A stretch of DNA of 46,880 bases, taken from the NCBI GenBank assembly GCA_002747145.1, contig PDTI01000024.1, positions 1 through 46,880 of the forward strand. Reading direction: 5' to 3'. The notes beneath the pieces were generated by a model. The model was not told the DNA's origin and made no database searches. It saw only the letters and a list, made by a program, of their open reading frames with translations. This DNA comes from Desulfobacter postgatei (GTDB lineage: Bacteria > Desulfobacterota > Desulfobacteria > Desulfobacterales > Desulfobacteraceae). The translations under genes were made by a program, and so were the position numbers. Shown piece by piece: positions 1-10,470 of this stretch; within the stretch, counting starts at the first letter, position 1, and every line of letters starts with the position of its first letter.

Positions 1-778
1 ACTGGTCAAAGCTGTTGCCCACGCCATCCGTCAGGGTGGCATCAGCACCTTTGACAGATCCGTAAATCGGGGTATAGGTGATCTTGTCATGTACATATTC
101 GTAAATCAGATCCACATCATTTTTAAGCGCCCTGGCCATGGCCTGGATACGGTCTGTTAGTGCCGCAGCCTCAATGTCCTTATCCAGCGTCACGATTTTT
201 GTGTCTTTGGCATAACCCTTTGGGGCCGCAAGAATTTTACGGGCCTGTTCAGGATTTACAAATTCTGCCGTAACCCGATGAATCCCGGGCAATGCATCAA
301 TTTTTTGTGCCGCATAGGAATGGGTCGGCAGCATGGTTCCAAAAATGATGCTGAACAGGGCAACAGGCAAAATGATAACGGTTCTTCTGCCAATACCTAT
401 TTTCAAGCATCCTAAAATGAAAAGAAGCACCAGGGCGATAATAAATCCCATGGATGACAGCGCAGGAACAGGCGTTGCGCCACCTGGTACGGAAGAATTA
501 TCCCGGGGATCAGACCCAGCAGCATACTCTTCCAGATTGGTGTAGCCGTCTCCATCCGGATCCTGATCTGCGTCATCGGAAAGCGGGTCAAGCATATATG
601 CCACTTCCCATCCATCGTCCATGCCGTCATTTTCTGTATCGGCATTTAAGCTCATGGTCTCTCCGGCATCTTTCCACCCGTTTCTGTTGGCATCTTCCTG
701 ACCATCTAGAAGGCTGTCACCATCTGAGTCAGGGTTATCCGGAAGGGAGCCGGAAAGGCTCTCAAGATAATTACAGTA
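1..778 (-). CDS. Partial ORF running off the left edge: TSP3-like Ca-binding repeats, an IPTL-CTERM-like segment, then a signal peptide and the start of a transglutaminase-like protein, all in one frame
   Basis: Manual minus-strand translation: ...NPDSDGDSLLDGQEDANRNGWKDAGETMSLNADTENDGMDDGWEVAYMLDPLSDDADQDPDGDGYTNLEEYAAGSDPRDNSSVPGGATPVPALSSMGFIIALVLLFILGCLKIGIGRRTVIILPVALFSIIFGTMLPTHSYAAQKIDALPG...NDVDLIYEYVHDKITYTPIYGSVKGADATL. In-frame TAA upstream (rc of 779-781). A TTG at 406 is an alternative start for the secreted protein. Confidence 0.6.
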
Positions 779-943
779 TTAAAAAATGTTTTGTAATACC
801 TTGATTTCACTGAATTGCACTATTTTCAAAAAAAGTGATAAAATATAATTGAAAACGTATAAAAAAACACAAAGATTTTTATTCAACTTGGTGAGCTGTT
901 GTGCGAGAATAAACTTAAACTTGCTGAACTGAAAGGCAGATTA

Positions 944-1747
944 ATGAAAGGATTTCTCAAAATTGTTGTTGATGTCAAAAATGAGGAGATAAACCAGGCC
1001 AAACGCAAATTGCCCTTAACTGCCATTCGGCATGATGCAGAACACACGCCGGTCCCGGTTTCTTTTGCAGATGCCATGGCAGATTCCACCCGTGAAGCCG
1101 TAGGTATCATTGCTGAGATCAAAAAAGCATCACCTTCCAAGGGGGATATCAGAACCGATATTGACGTAACCGCCTATGCCGATGCCTGCACCCAAGGCGG
1201 GGCAAGGGCCATATCCGTGCTTACGGAATCAAAATATTTTAAAGGCACCTTGTCCGATCTTGAACTTGTATGTCAACACACAGATTTACCCGTGCTTCGG
1301 AAGGATTTTATCTTTTCGGAATATCAGATCTATGAAGCTAAGAAAGCAGGGGCGTCTGCCGTGCTTTTGATCACCACCCTGCTGGACCCGGCCCAGCAGT
1401 CAGAGCTCACCTGTCTTACCCGGGAGCTTGGCATGGAGCCCCTGATGGAGATCAATTCTGAGTTTGAATTTGAACAGGCATACACAGCCAAAGGACGGGT
1501 GGTGGGCATAAACAACAGAAATCTTTCCACCCTTGAGGTGGACACAAGTGTGGCAAAGCGTGTGGCAAAAATTTTTCCTGATGAAATCATCCCGGTGGAG
1601 GCCTCGGGCATTTCAGGCCGGTCCGGCATTGAAGCCGGTATTGAAAACCGTATTTTAAATTTCCTTGTGGGGGAAAGCATTGTCCGGTCAGAAGATCCAG
1701 CCCAATTTATCAGAACCCTTACCGGTATCAAAGAAAAGAGCGATTAA
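944..1747 (+). CDS. trpC: Indole-3-glycerol phosphate synthase
   Basis: IGPS motifs: EIKKASPSKGDIR, LTESKYFKGTLSDLELV, PVLRKDFIFSEYQIYEAKKAGASAVLLI, VGINNRNLSTLEVD, VEASGIS. Start may be 899 or 944. Confidence 0.95.
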   Translation: MKGFLKIVVDVKNEEINQAKRKLPLTAIRHDAEHTPVPVSFADAMADSTREAVGIIAEIKKASPSKGDIRTDIDVTAYADACTQGGARAISVLTESKYFKGTLSDLELVCQHTDLPVLRKDFIFSEYQIYEAKKAGASAVLLITTLLDPAQQSELTCLTRELGMEPLMEINSEFEFEQAYTAKGRVVGINNRNLSTLEVDTSVAKRVAKIFPDEIIPVEASGISGRSGIEAGIENRILNFLVGESIVRSEDPAQFIRTLTGIKEKSD

Positions 1748-1748
1748 G

Positions 1749-1863
1749 AAGGCCCATGATCAGAATTAAATCTGCCACAGATACGCCGGATTTTAAGTCA
1801 CCATCAAGGCACGCCAACAGACGCATATTGGTTATATGTGTCTGCTGGCGTAACGCCGAGGGC
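1749..1863 (-). repeat. Family F1 palindromic element, truncated copy at trpC stop / trpF breakpoint
   Basis: AAGGCCCATGATCAGAATTAAATCTGCC...TTTTAAGTCACCATCAAGGCACGCCAACAG...TGGCGTAACGCCGAGGG matches the reverse complement of the 16103 and 33724 copies; the last ~48 bp are missing. Confidence 0.88.
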
Positions 1864-2053
1864 CCTTGAAATGGCAAAAAAAGTGCGTTTGATGCTGGCC
1901 GGCGGGCTGAATCCCCAAAATGTGACAGATGCAGTCGAAAGGGTCCGTCCCCATGCCGTAGATGTCTCTTCGGGTGTTGAAAACGCAAAGGGAATTAAGG
2001 ATATTTCAAAGGTCAAAGCCTTTATCAAGGCCGCTAACTCCGTTGCTATCTGA
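1838..2053 (+). pseudogene. trpF: Phosphoribosylanthranilate isomerase, C-terminal third only
   Basis: ALEMAKKVRLMLAGGLNPQNVTDAVERVRPHAVDVSSGVENAKGIKDISKVKAFI is a TrpF C-terminus. The apparent GTG start lies inside the F1 element and the N-terminal ~135 aa are absent. Confidence 0.85.
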
Positions 2054-2750
2054 CCAATAAATTACCCCCGGGATAAATTTTATCTTCCGGCGTCAGATTA
2101 TTCAGTTTGCGTATGGCTGCCACACTGGTTTTATATTTTTGGGAGATCGACCACAGCGTCTCACCCTGTTGAACCGTATGAAACTGGCCGGTCTTCTTTG
2201 GTGTCACAACTTTTGATTTCTGAACTTTTTTCTGTGCTACCTGAACCTTTTTCTTGGGTGCTATTGCCGGCTTTTTCACTTTAGGCGCAGGTTCAGTAAC
2301 CTTTTTGGGCGCAGGCGTCGAGGCCACAACAGCCAATTTTCTTAATTGGTCTTCAAGTTTGTCCACACGCTCAATCAGGGTGTCAAGTTTCAGATTTACT
2401 GCGGTTTCGATTCGTGTGATCCGTTCATCAAGGCTGGAGATGGCCCGTGCTGCAGCCTGTTTTTCTTTCTGGCTCGCAGAAGATGCTATTTGAGCCAAGG
2501 AAATTTCAATCGCGGAGATGCGTGCCTCAAAATTCGGGGAGGCTTGGTCTGCCACTTTACCTGAAACAATTTCCTGTTCACTGGGCTTTGGTGTGGATGA
2601 CCCTTTGAAAAAAAAGAAAAAAATCAAGACCGTGATCACCAGGGCAGTGATCAGAATCATGGTAAATTCATTTTTTTTCAGCAATGAGGGGCCTTGCCCA
2701 ATGGCAGGCACCCCGGATTCATTTTTTTGGGGGGGTGTTTCTTTTTTCAT
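2046..2750 (-). CDS. Single-TM coiled-coil protein with C-terminal LysM domain
   Basis: TM segment FTMILITALVITVLIFFFFF; coiled coil; C-terminal FHTVQQGETLWSISQKYKTSVAAIRKLNNLTPEDKIYPGGNLLV (LysM). Confidence 0.88.
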   Translation of the reverse strand: MKKETPPQKNESGVPAIGQGPSLLKKNEFTMILITALVITVLIFFFFFKGSSTPKPSEQEIVSGKVADQASPNFEARISAIEISLAQIASSASQKEKQAAARAISSLDERITRIETAVNLKLDTLIERVDKLEDQLRKLAVVASTPAPKKVTEPAPKVKKPAIAPKKKVQVAQKKVQKSKVVTPKKTGQFHTVQQGETLWSISQKYKTSVAAIRKLNNLTPEDKIYPGGNLLVR

Positions 2751-2825
2751 TTACCGGCTCCTGAAAGAAGATCTCTTAAAGCCTTTTAATAGCATGTCAG
2801 TCAGTTATTTCAAGTCCAAACAATA

Positions 2826-3615
2826 AATTTGCAGACCCGTTTACTTTTTTATCAATAAAATCGGAATAAAATTTGTCCTGATTCCAGCAGGATCCTTCAT
2901 TATGGGAAGCCCTAAGTTAGAGAAGGGGCGGCAGAAAAACGAAAAACAGCACAAGGTGGTGATCACCAAAAGTTTTTACATGTCTGAAACCGAAGTGACC
3001 CAAGGTCAATGGAACCGCCTTGTATCTCCGAACCCGTCATCCTTCAAGCTGGGCAGTTACTATCCTGTGGATACCGTGTCCTGGTATGAGGCCGTTGAGT
3101 TTATCCGGCTTTTAAACAAGAAAGAAGGCACCCGGAAATACCGTTTGCCCACCGAGGCGGAATGGGAATATGCCTGCCGGGCCGGCAGTCAGACCGCCTT
3201 TTTCTCGGGCAACGTGACCACCTTTTCCTGCAAGGCCCCTGAACCCGCCCTTGTGAATCATGCCTGGTACTGTTTCAATTCCGGTGGTTTTTCGCCGGCA
3301 GGGGATTTTAAGCCCCATCCTGTCAAGCTTCTTAAGCCCAATAAATGGGGACTTTACGACATGCATGGCAATGTTCAGGAATGGGTTCAGGATGCCTGCG
3401 AATGGCGCACAATCTGGAGTGCGGGAACCGGAACAACAACCCGGACCTATGTGGACGGCATTACAGATCCTTTGGAGACAAAAGGTGTGCACCGGGTGGT
3501 CAGAGGCGGCGGATGGTTCCAGAACAGTAAATACCAGCGATGCGCCTACCGCACGCATTACAAACCTGTGGCCCGCCGCAACAGCCTGGGATTCAGAATC
3601 GTACGGGACCAATGA
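2826..3615 (+). CDS. Formylglycine-generating enzyme (SUMF1) family protein, probably lacking its N-terminus
   Basis: KFVLIPAGSFIMGSP...YMSETEVTQGQWNRL...YRLPTEAEWEYACRAG...GLYDMHGNVQEWVQD...VVRGGGW...GFRIV. The conserved FVLIPAGSF strand is upstream of the first ATG (2902), with a TAA at 2823-2825 in frame. Confidence 0.85.
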
Positions 3616-3682
3616 ATATCGTGTTTGAGCGGAACCCAACCTGCAGCTCTGAGAACGGGAGGTTCTATTTTGATCTTTCGCC

Positions 3683-4174
3683 TTAGCTATCTCTTCTTTT
3701 TTCAAACAGCCTGAAAAGATAAACCCCTGCCCCGAGTAGCCCAATATCCCTGACAAGCAGCCAGACTGAAGACCAGACCCCTTTGGTATTCCCCAGGGAA
3801 AAACATCCGCAGTCAAATTCATGGCCCCGTATCAGATTAAAGCTGATCAGAAAAATAAAGCCCACCAGCATGGCAATCATCAATAAAAGGCCCGAACGTT
3901 TCAGCAGGCCGGTTATCAGGGTGATACCGCAGACAAGCTCCACAAAAGGCGTGACAATGGCCAGGATATTTATAGTGAGGGGGGGGAAAACACCATAGCC
4001 GTACAAAATTGTGGCAAATTGATCCGGTGACAGGATTTTGTGCCAGGAGGCAGCAATAAAGGTGCCTCCTAAAAACAGACGCAAAGCCCATTCAATGATG
4101 CTTGTTTGGCGGCTCAAACCCATGGATGACAGATCAGCACAATTTTTAAATTTAAAACGAACGATATTACTCAT
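3683..4174 (-). CDS. DoxX/MauE-like integral membrane protein
   Basis: SIIEWALRLFLGGTFIAASWHKILSPDQFA...PFVELVCGITLITGLLKRSGLLLMIAMLVGFIFLISFNLIRGHEFDCGCFS. Confidence 0.8.
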   Translation of the reverse strand: MSNIVRFKFKNCADLSSMGLSRQTSIIEWALRLFLGGTFIAASWHKILSPDQFATILYGYGVFPPLTINILAIVTPFVELVCGITLITGLLKRSGLLLMIAMLVGFIFLISFNLIRGHEFDCGCFSLGNTKGVWSSVWLLVRDIGLLGAGVYLFRLFEKRRDS

Positions 4175-4682
4175 GAGGCAGTTCCCTGGATTCGATCTCA
4201 AATCCCATCTCTTCCCATTCAAAAAAACCGCCGGCATAAACCGCCACATGGGCAAACCCCATGTCAACCAGACGGGTGGCAAATGTATGGGAATCATGGC
4301 AGGTCACACTTGCACAATACACAAGGATCTCATCTTCAGGGGTTATGTTTGACAGCAGTTCTTTTTCCTGTTCTTCAAAATCATCCACAGGAAAATTCAA
4401 TGCTCCGGGGATATGCCCCTGGTCATACATCTCGGACCAGCGGACATCAATCACGATCATTGTCCCGGATTCCACCAGTTGTTTCACTTTAAGGGGATTG
4501 TTGATCTGCATAATATCAACGGTCCGGGCCTTGTTTGCCCCGGCCATGACCACCCCCTGATCCGGATCCCATTGGCCTGTCAGGGCAATACCGTTGGGGG
4601 AGAGCGCATTCATGCCAAGGCTTAACACCACACTGAGGATTAAAAGAATAAAACACCCTGAAATATCCTGTTTAATGATCAT
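4167..4682 (-). CDS. Rhodanese-like domain protein, membrane anchored
   Basis: MIVIDVRWSEMYDQGHIPGALNFPVDDF...DEILVYCASVTCHDSHTFATRLVDMGFAHVAVYAGGFFEWEEMGF; active-site Cys present. Confidence 0.9.
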   Translation of the reverse strand: MIIKQDISGCFILLILSVVLSLGMNALSPNGIALTGQWDPDQGVVMAGANKARTVDIMQINNPLKVKQLVESGTMIVIDVRWSEMYDQGHIPGALNFPVDDFEEQEKELLSNITPEDEILVYCASVTCHDSHTFATRLVDMGFAHVAVYAGGFFEWEEMGFEIESRELPHE

Positions 4683-4996
4683 AACCGGGCCTTGATATTT
4701 TTAAGGATCTCCACCCGTTTCTGCAGGACAACCCATCTGAGCCATGTGTCAAGCAGATGTACCACCCGGGTCTCTTTGGTACGGGTTGGCCCTGAAATAT
4801 CAGTGTCTGGGCCGTTTAAATCTTGTGCGGCACCTGCATGTTTTTGTGTGTCAAGCCGGGAAATGGCGTCGCGTATCTCCTGGGCATCCGGATTTTGATC
4901 TGTATCCATTGCCCTGTAGATCTCAAGGGCATCGTCTATATACCCCTGTTTTTCGTACTCACGGGCCAGGGGCAGGCTTGCAAAATTATGGGTCAT
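4679..4996 (-). CDS. Small TPR-like protein
   Basis: ASLPLAREYEKQGYIDDALEIYRAMDTDQNPDAQEIRDAISRL; coupled to neighbours by 4-bp overlaps. Confidence 0.65.
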   Translation of the reverse strand: MTHNFASLPLAREYEKQGYIDDALEIYRAMDTDQNPDAQEIRDAISRLDTQKHAGAAQDLNGPDTDISGPTRTKETRVVHLLDTWLRWVVLQKRVEILKNIKARL

Positions 4997-5301
4997 TTTT
5001 CAGCTCCTTGGTTTTCAGGCTTCGGTTTCTCTTTGAAAACCAGTTCATTCCGGGCAGCCATTTCATGCTCATGTTTAGCCAGATGCCTGATATATTCAAT
5101 ATCGGTTTTAAGTCTGAGGATCTCTTTTTCCAATTTTGAATTTTGCCTGACCGCAATGGCAGTCCGGGCTTCAAGCTCCTCCTGCCTGGATTTCAGCTGG
5201 TGATAGTCCATGACCCCTCTGGTGGAAAAAAAAAACATTAAAAAAAGGATAACCGCCCCTGCCAAGGCCAGGTAAAGGCATATTTTTTCTATACAGGTCA
5301 T
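4993..5301 (-). CDS. FtsB/DivIC-like septum formation initiator family protein
   Basis: One N-terminal TM followed by a coiled coil: VMDYHQLKSRQEELEARTAIAVRQNSKLEKEILRLKTDIEYIRHLAKHEHEMAARNELVFK. Confidence 0.7.
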   Translation of the reverse strand: MTCIEKICLYLALAGAVILFLMFFFSTRGVMDYHQLKSRQEELEARTAIAVRQNSKLEKEILRLKTDIEYIRHLAKHEHEMAARNELVFKEKPKPENQGAEK

Positions 5302-6884
5302 TTTTTTTTAAGAAAAATCCTTGTGAGCATTGCCATTTCCGGATTTGATGTAAGGTGAGCTCCCACCAGGTAGCTGCCGCCCCCGATACTGATGCTGACA
5401 ACAAGGCCTGCGGCCTGAATTACAGGGGAAGACGCCGACCAGAAACTCCATATCCATCGAACAAGAAAGAACATTATAACAGATATGAAAACCGCTCTGC
5501 AAGCGCAAAACAGAACCGCTTTCCCCTGAATTCCAAAAGGCCCGGATGCCCCAAGCAGCATAAATCCGACCACAGCGGACAGGGATACGGCCAGACTCAG
5601 CCCGGTCACACCCATGGACGCCACAAGAAAACGGCACAATACAACATTGCACCCAATGGAGACAACGCCTGCTGTAAACGGCTGCCGGATATTGGACAAC
5701 GCATAATGAAACGCCACAAAAAGCCGGGTGCCGGCAACCGCCCAGAGCCCGAGAAGCATGAACACAAGACATTGGCCGGTCTGGTCCACGGCAGTCAAAT
5801 CAAAGGCCCCCCTGCCGAACAGCAACAGCACAATGGGACGGTTTAACGCAAGGATACCGAATATTGCAGGAATAATTAAAAAAAACACCATGCGGACACC
5901 GGCGTCAAACAACAGGCTGCAATCCTGGGTATCCTGTGCTGGGTCAAAAAAATCTAATTTCCGTACCCGTCCGGTCTGTTTACCGGTTTCCAGGCCGGTC
6001 ATTGCAGAAAGCAGGGGCAACAAAACCGTGGCAATGGGAGAGGCAACCAGGGCCAAGGGAAACTGAACCAGACGTTCGGCATAATTAAGATAAGAGACCG
6101 CGCCCGGATCAAGCGTTGAGGCGGTAAGTGCGGCCACCATCAGATTAATCTGGAAAGCTGCCGCTCCGATCATGGAAGGAGCAAGGATCATAAAGGCTTT
6201 TTTTACCTGGGGGTGCGCCCGGACAAAGACCTTGAGATTGAACATACCAAGTTTTGCAAGGATTGGAATCTGAAAGGCCAGCTGAACAATGCCGCCCACG
6301 GTTACTCCCAGGGCCAGCACGGCAACCTTTGGTGTTACGTAGTTGGAAAACACCACAGCTGCGGTGATCATACAAAGATTGAGCAGAACCGGTGTGACCG
6401 CAGGCACATGGAAGTTTCCCTTTGCATGGAGCACGCTCATGGACAAGGCCAGAAAAAAAATAACGAACATATAGGGCAGCATGATCCTGAACAGCAGACA
6501 GGACAATGTATGGGCATAGGAACCTGCACCATACCCCGGTGCAAAAAAATCAACTAGAAAAGGGGCAAAATAGATCCCTAAACCCACCAGCACCGCCCCT
6601 GCAATGGAGATAAAAAACAGGGCATTTAAAAACAGGGCCGCAGCCTGGTCTTTTTTATTGTGGGCAAACTGTTTGGCAAATAACGGGATGAATGAGATAC
6701 TTAAAATGCCGTCGGACATCATTTTCCGGAGCAGATCAAAGGGTCTGAATGCAATGAAAAAAGCGTCAGAAACCCTGGCGGCACCAAATATAAAGGCAAT
6801 TACGGCATCCCTTATCATGCCAAGTATCCTTGAAAGCAATGTAATTGAACTGATAGATGCTGCTTTTTTGATAAAATGAGCCAC
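5298..6884 (-). CDS. murJ: Lipid II flippase MurJ (MviN)
   Basis: 528 aa, many TM segments, MIRDAVIAFIFGAARVSDAFFIAFRPFDLLRKMMSDG; GTG start. Confidence 0.93.
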   Translation of the reverse strand: MAHFIKKAASISSITLLSRILGMIRDAVIAFIFGAARVSDAFFIAFRPFDLLRKMMSDGILSISFIPLFAKQFAHNKKDQAAALFLNALFFISIAGAVLVGLGIYFAPFLVDFFAPGYGAGSYAHTLSCLLFRIMLPYMFVIFFLALSMSVLHAKGNFHVPAVTPVLLNLCMITAAVVFSNYVTPKVAVLALGVTVGGIVQLAFQIPILAKLGMFNLKVFVRAHPQVKKAFMILAPSMIGAAAFQINLMVAALTASTLDPGAVSYLNYAERLVQFPLALVASPIATVLLPLLSAMTGLETGKQTGRVRKLDFFDPAQDTQDCSLLFDAGVRMVFFLIIPAIFGILALNRPIVLLLFGRGAFDLTAVDQTGQCLVFMLLGLWAVAGTRLFVAFHYALSNIRQPFTAGVVSIGCNVVLCRFLVASMGVTGLSLAVSLSAVVGFMLLGASGPFGIQGKAVLFCACRAVFISVIMFFLVRWIWSFWSASSPVIQAAGLVVSISIGGGSYLVGAHLTSNPEMAMLTRIFLKKK

Positions 6885-6988
6885 AGGTTTTCCTTGACAT
6901 GTTTATCTGTTTTATATATCTTGCTGAATTTGATATAAGTTTTATTATTTATTTTTAATTCACTATTTTATGAAGGAGCTATACCAAG

Positions 6989-7240
6989 TTGGCGAACCAT
7001 AAATCAGCAAAAAAACGCGCAAAACAAAATCAGGTCAGACGGATGAGAAACAAATCCGTAAAAACCTCCCTTAAAACCCTTGAAAAAAAACTTCGTGCAG
7101 CGAAAGAAGCGGGTGAAAATACTGAGGAATTGATGAAAAAGACCCAGTCAGCTATTCACAAGGCGGCTAAAAAGGGTGTTGTTCACAAAAAGACAGCATC
7201 AAGGAAAATCTCAAGACTGTTCAAATTCGTCAACGCATAA
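6989..7240 (+). CDS. rpsT: 30S ribosomal protein S20
   Basis: ANHKSAKKRAKQNQVRRMRNKSVKTSLKTLEKKLRAA; TTG start with upstream GGAG. Confidence 0.96.
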   Translation: MANHKSAKKRAKQNQVRRMRNKSVKTSLKTLEKKLRAAKEAGENTEELMKKTQSAIHKAAKKGVVHKKTASRKISRLFKFVNA

Positions 7241-7292
7241 GTTGCGCACTTTTGCACCACTTCAGCTTCAGCTCAGCCAATCCAGACTATAA

Positions 7293-7348
7293 GCCGGCGT
7301 CTGTCTGCCCAATGTAGGCCTTAAGAAACAGACGCCGGTTTTGTTTTA
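7293..7348. terminator. Probable bidirectional intrinsic terminator between rpsT and lptE
   Basis: CCGGCGTCTGTCT...AAACAGACGCCGG followed by TTTTGTTTT between convergent genes. Confidence 0.75.
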
Positions 7349-7353
7349 CTCTA

Positions 7354-7866
7354 TTAAAAATTGTTTGTCATTTGACTGACCAGACGTTCGGCTACACGTT
7401 TGGCAATGAGATCAATCGCCTCCCGCTTATTGGCTTCATTATCCACGGTACTGCTTGATACGGTATAAGCTTTCTTGGCTGAAAAACCCTTCACTGACCA
7501 AATAATATTTCCCCCGGCCCCGGTCAGAACCACATCAACCAAGGCCTGAACCTGCCTTTTCGTCACATCTTCCGAAGAAGATCTGGACAATGTGGAAAAG
7601 GTAATGGATTGAATTTTACCCGAGATTTTGCGGGTGGCATTGCCCGCACCCACAACAATGGTATCTGTTTTTGCGGTGATTTCCCGAATCAGTTCATTGG
7701 TAAAAGAGATCCCGGCTCTGGATTCGCTACTCTTGTTTTCAAATATCGCCACGGACACCCGTGGGACATCATTAACAAGAAAGCCTCCCCCAGCCAGTCG
7801 GTATCCACAGCCTTGAGTGGTTATCAAAAAAGAAACGAGCATCAGCCATGCCATAGATGTTTTCAT
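7354..7866 (-). CDS. lptE: LPS-assembly lipoprotein LptE
   Basis: Lipobox TTQGCGYRLAGGG; VPRVSVAIFENKSSESRAGISFTNELIREI; directly downstream of leuS. Confidence 0.85.
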   Translation of the reverse strand: MKTSMAWLMLVSFLITTQGCGYRLAGGGFLVNDVPRVSVAIFENKSSESRAGISFTNELIREITAKTDTIVVGAGNATRKISGKIQSITFSTLSRSSSEDVTKRQVQALVDVVLTGAGGNIIWSVKGFSAKKAYTVSSSTVDNEANKREAIDLIAKRVAERLVSQMTNNF

Positions 7867-7869
7867 AAG

Positions 7870-10470
7870 TTACACCACGATATTCACAAGGGTCTGTTTT
7901 TTACGGATCACAATGATCTTACGGATCTCTTTTCCTTCAATGTATTTGACAATTCTTGAATCCCCGAGGGCGGCGGCTTTAAACGCATTTTCATCTGAAT
8001 CCGCATCCATGGAAAACTTTGCCCGCAATTTTCCGTTCACCTGAACCACAACAAGCACCTCGTCGCTCTTCATGGAATCTTGTCTGAACTCAGGCCAGGG
8101 CTGTCCAAGAATAGAGTGCTTGTTCCCCATTTGGGCAAACAGCTCCTCGCAGAAGTGGGGAATAATGGGGCTGAGCAAAAGCACGACATTTTCAAGGCAG
8201 AACCAGACCACAGATTTGAGTTCATCATCGGCCTTGTCAAGTTTAACCGTATACATGACATTGACCAGCTCCATAACAGCGGCAATGGCTGTATTGAAGT
8301 GAAAATTGGTTTCAATATCCGCAGTGACCTTCTGGATCGTCTGGTTGGCCTTGATATACAATTGCTTTGCCTGATCCGTCTGAAGGGAACCTGCCGGACC
8401 TTTGTACGCGTCAACCCCCTGAATGGTTTTCATGCAGGCCGACGCCAGACGCCAGACACGGTTCACAAAACGTTTACTGCCTTCAACACCATCCTGGCTC
8501 CACTCCAGATCCCTTTCAGGGGGGGCTGCAAACAGACAGAACAACCGGGTCACGTCAGCCCCGTATTGTTCCAGAAGTTCATTGGGGTTGATCACGTTTT
8601 TTTTGGATTTCGACATCTTGATCACACGTCCGACATCCACATCCTTGCCGCACATGGTACATACAACCTTACCATCCTTTTTTTCACCCTGCTCGGGAAA
8701 CAGAAACCCGTGCTCGGGACAGGTCATGGTCTCCTTGCACACCATTCCCTGGGTCAAAAGCCGGGTGAACGGCTCTTTAAAGGGCACAAGCCCCAGGGTG
8801 TTGAGAACACGCAGAAAATACCGGGAATAGAGAAGATGCATCACAGCATGCTCCACACCGCCGATATACTGATCCACGGGCATCCAGTATTCCACAGCCT
8901 TGGGATCAAACATCCCCTTGTCATACCGGGGGGAGCAATAGCGCAGGTAATACCAGGAAGACTCAACAAAGGTGTCCATGGTGTCGGTATCCCTTTTGGC
9001 GTCTTCCCTGCCGCAGTCAGGACAGGTGGTTTTGGCGAAATAATCCAGCGTTGGCAGCGGAGATTGGCCGTTATCCAGCAGATTGGCATCTTCGGGCAGG
9101 GTAATGGGCAGATCCGTTTCCGGCACAGGAACCACACCGCATGAGGGGCAGTGGATCACCGGAATGGGGCTTCCCCAGTACCGCTGGCGGGAAATTCCCC
9201 AGTCACGCAGACGGAAAGAGACGGCACGCTTACCAATACCCGAGGCTTCAAGCCAGTCCGCCATTTTTTCAATGGCCTCTTTGCTGTCCATGCCGTTAAA
9301 TTGTTCAGAATTGACCATGATACCACGGCCGGTATAGGCCTCGGTCATGGTTGCGCCGTCAAGGGTCTCCCCTTCGGGCTGCACCACCACCCGGACCTCA
9401 AGGCCATATTTTCTGGCAAATTCAAAGTCCCGCTGGTCCCCTGAAGGTACGGACATGATAGCCCCAGTGCCATAGCCCATCAGAACAAAATTCGCCGTAT
9501 ACACTGCAATCTTTTCACCGGTGGCTGGATTGATACAATAGGCGCCGGTGAACACACCTTCTTTTTCATATTTTTCAATGCCTTCGGCAGAGCGCTCCTG
9601 CCGGGACACCTTCTGAACAAACTGGGCGACGGCCGCTTCCTGTTCCGTGCCCCTGGACAAGGTTTCCACCAGGGGATGCTCCGGAGCCAGACACATGAAG
9701 GTGGCACCAAAGATGGTATCAGGGCGGGTGGTGAACACATTGATCACTTCATCACGCCCATCCACCTTGAAATCAAGGGCTGCGCCGACACTTTTACCGA
9801 TCCAGTTTTTCTGCATGGTGGTGACATTGTCCGGCCAGCCGGGAAGCTGATCGCAATGGACCAGGAGGTCTTCGGCATAGTCGGTGATTTTAAAAAACCA
9901 CTGCCACAACTTTTTTTGCTGAACCAACTGGGAACACCGCCAGCACTTGTCCTGCTCAACCTGCTCATTGGCCAGCACCGTCTGGCATTTTTCACACCAG
10001 TTCACATAGGATTCCTTGCGGTAGGCCATGCCCTTTTCAAACATTTTTAGAAACAGCCACTGTTCCCAGCGGTAGTACTCCGGCCGGCAGGTGGCGATCT
10101 CCCTGTCCCAGTCATAGGAAAATCCCATCTTCTTAAGCTGGGCCCGCATGGACCTGATATTTTCATAGGTCCAGGCTGCCGGATGGGTCTTGTTGTCAAT
10201 GGCCGCATTTTCTGCGGGCATACCAAAGGCATCCCACCCCATGGGATGAATGACATTAAGGCCTCTCATGCGCTTGTAACGGACCACCACATCTCCAATG
10301 GTGTAATTGCGCACATGTCCCATATGAATCTTCCCCGACGGGTAGGGAAACATCTCAAGCAAATAATATTTTTCCCTGGACGGATCTTCCTGTACTTTGA
10401 AAAGCTGGGTATTTTTCCAGTATTCCTGCCACTTGGGTTCGACCTGGGAAGGGATGTACCGTTCCTGCAT
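7870..10470 (-). CDS. leuS: Leucyl-tRNA synthetase
   Basis: [22 protein letters not shown] (HIGH), [12 protein letters not shown] (KMSKS), editing domain; likely start MQERYIPS. Confidence 0.98.
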   Translation of the reverse strand: MQERYIPSQVEPKWQEYWKNTQLFKVQEDPSREKYYLLEMFPYPSGKIHMGHVRNYTIGDVVVRYKRMRGLNVIHPMGWDAFGMPAENAAIDNKTHPAAWTYENIRSMRAQLKKMGFSYDWDREIATCRPEYYRWEQWLFLKMFEKGMAYRKESYVNWCEKCQTVLANEQVEQDKCWRCSQLVQQKKLWQWFFKITDYAEDLLVHCDQLPGWPDNVTTMQKNWIGKSVGAALDFKVDGRDEVINVFTTRPDTIFGATFMCLAPEHPLVETLSRGTEQEAAVAQFVQKVSRQERSAEGIEKYEKEGVFTGAYCINPATGEKIAVYTANFVLMGYGTGAIMSVPSGDQRDFEFARKYGLEVRVVVQPEGETLDGATMTEAYTGRGIMVNSEQFNGMDSKEAIEKMADWLEASGIGKRAVSFRLRDWGISRQRYWGSPIPVIHCPSCGVVPVPETDLPITLPEDANLLDNGQSPLPTLDYFAKTTCPDCGREDAKRDTDTMDTFVESSWYYLRYCSPRYDKGMFDPKAVEYWMPVDQYIGGVEHAVMHLLYSRYFLRVLNTLGLVPFKEPFTRLLTQGMVCKETMTCPEHGFLFPEQGEKKDGKVVCTMCGKDVDVGRVIKMSKSKKNVINPNELLEQYGADVTRLFCLFAAPPERDLEWSQDGVEGSKRFVNRVWRLASACMKTIQGVDAYKGPAGSLQTDQAKQLYIKANQTIQKVTADIETNFHFNTAIAAVMELVNVMYTVKLDKADDELKSVVWFCLENVVLLLSPIIPHFCEELFAQMGNKHSILGQPWPEFRQDSMKSDEVLVVVQVNGKLRAKFSMDADSDENAFKAAALGDSRIVKYIEGKEIRKIIVIRKKQTLVNIVV

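Noticed and set aside
3112-3822. 236-aa minus-strand ORF opposite the FGE-like gene
   Set aside because: Antisense shadow of a well supported coding frame; no family features.
8080-9144. 354-aa plus-strand ORF and other long ORFs opposite leuS
   Set aside because: Lies wholly antisense to the strongly supported leuS; low-complexity, His/Gly/Phe-rich shadow ORF with no recognisable motifs.
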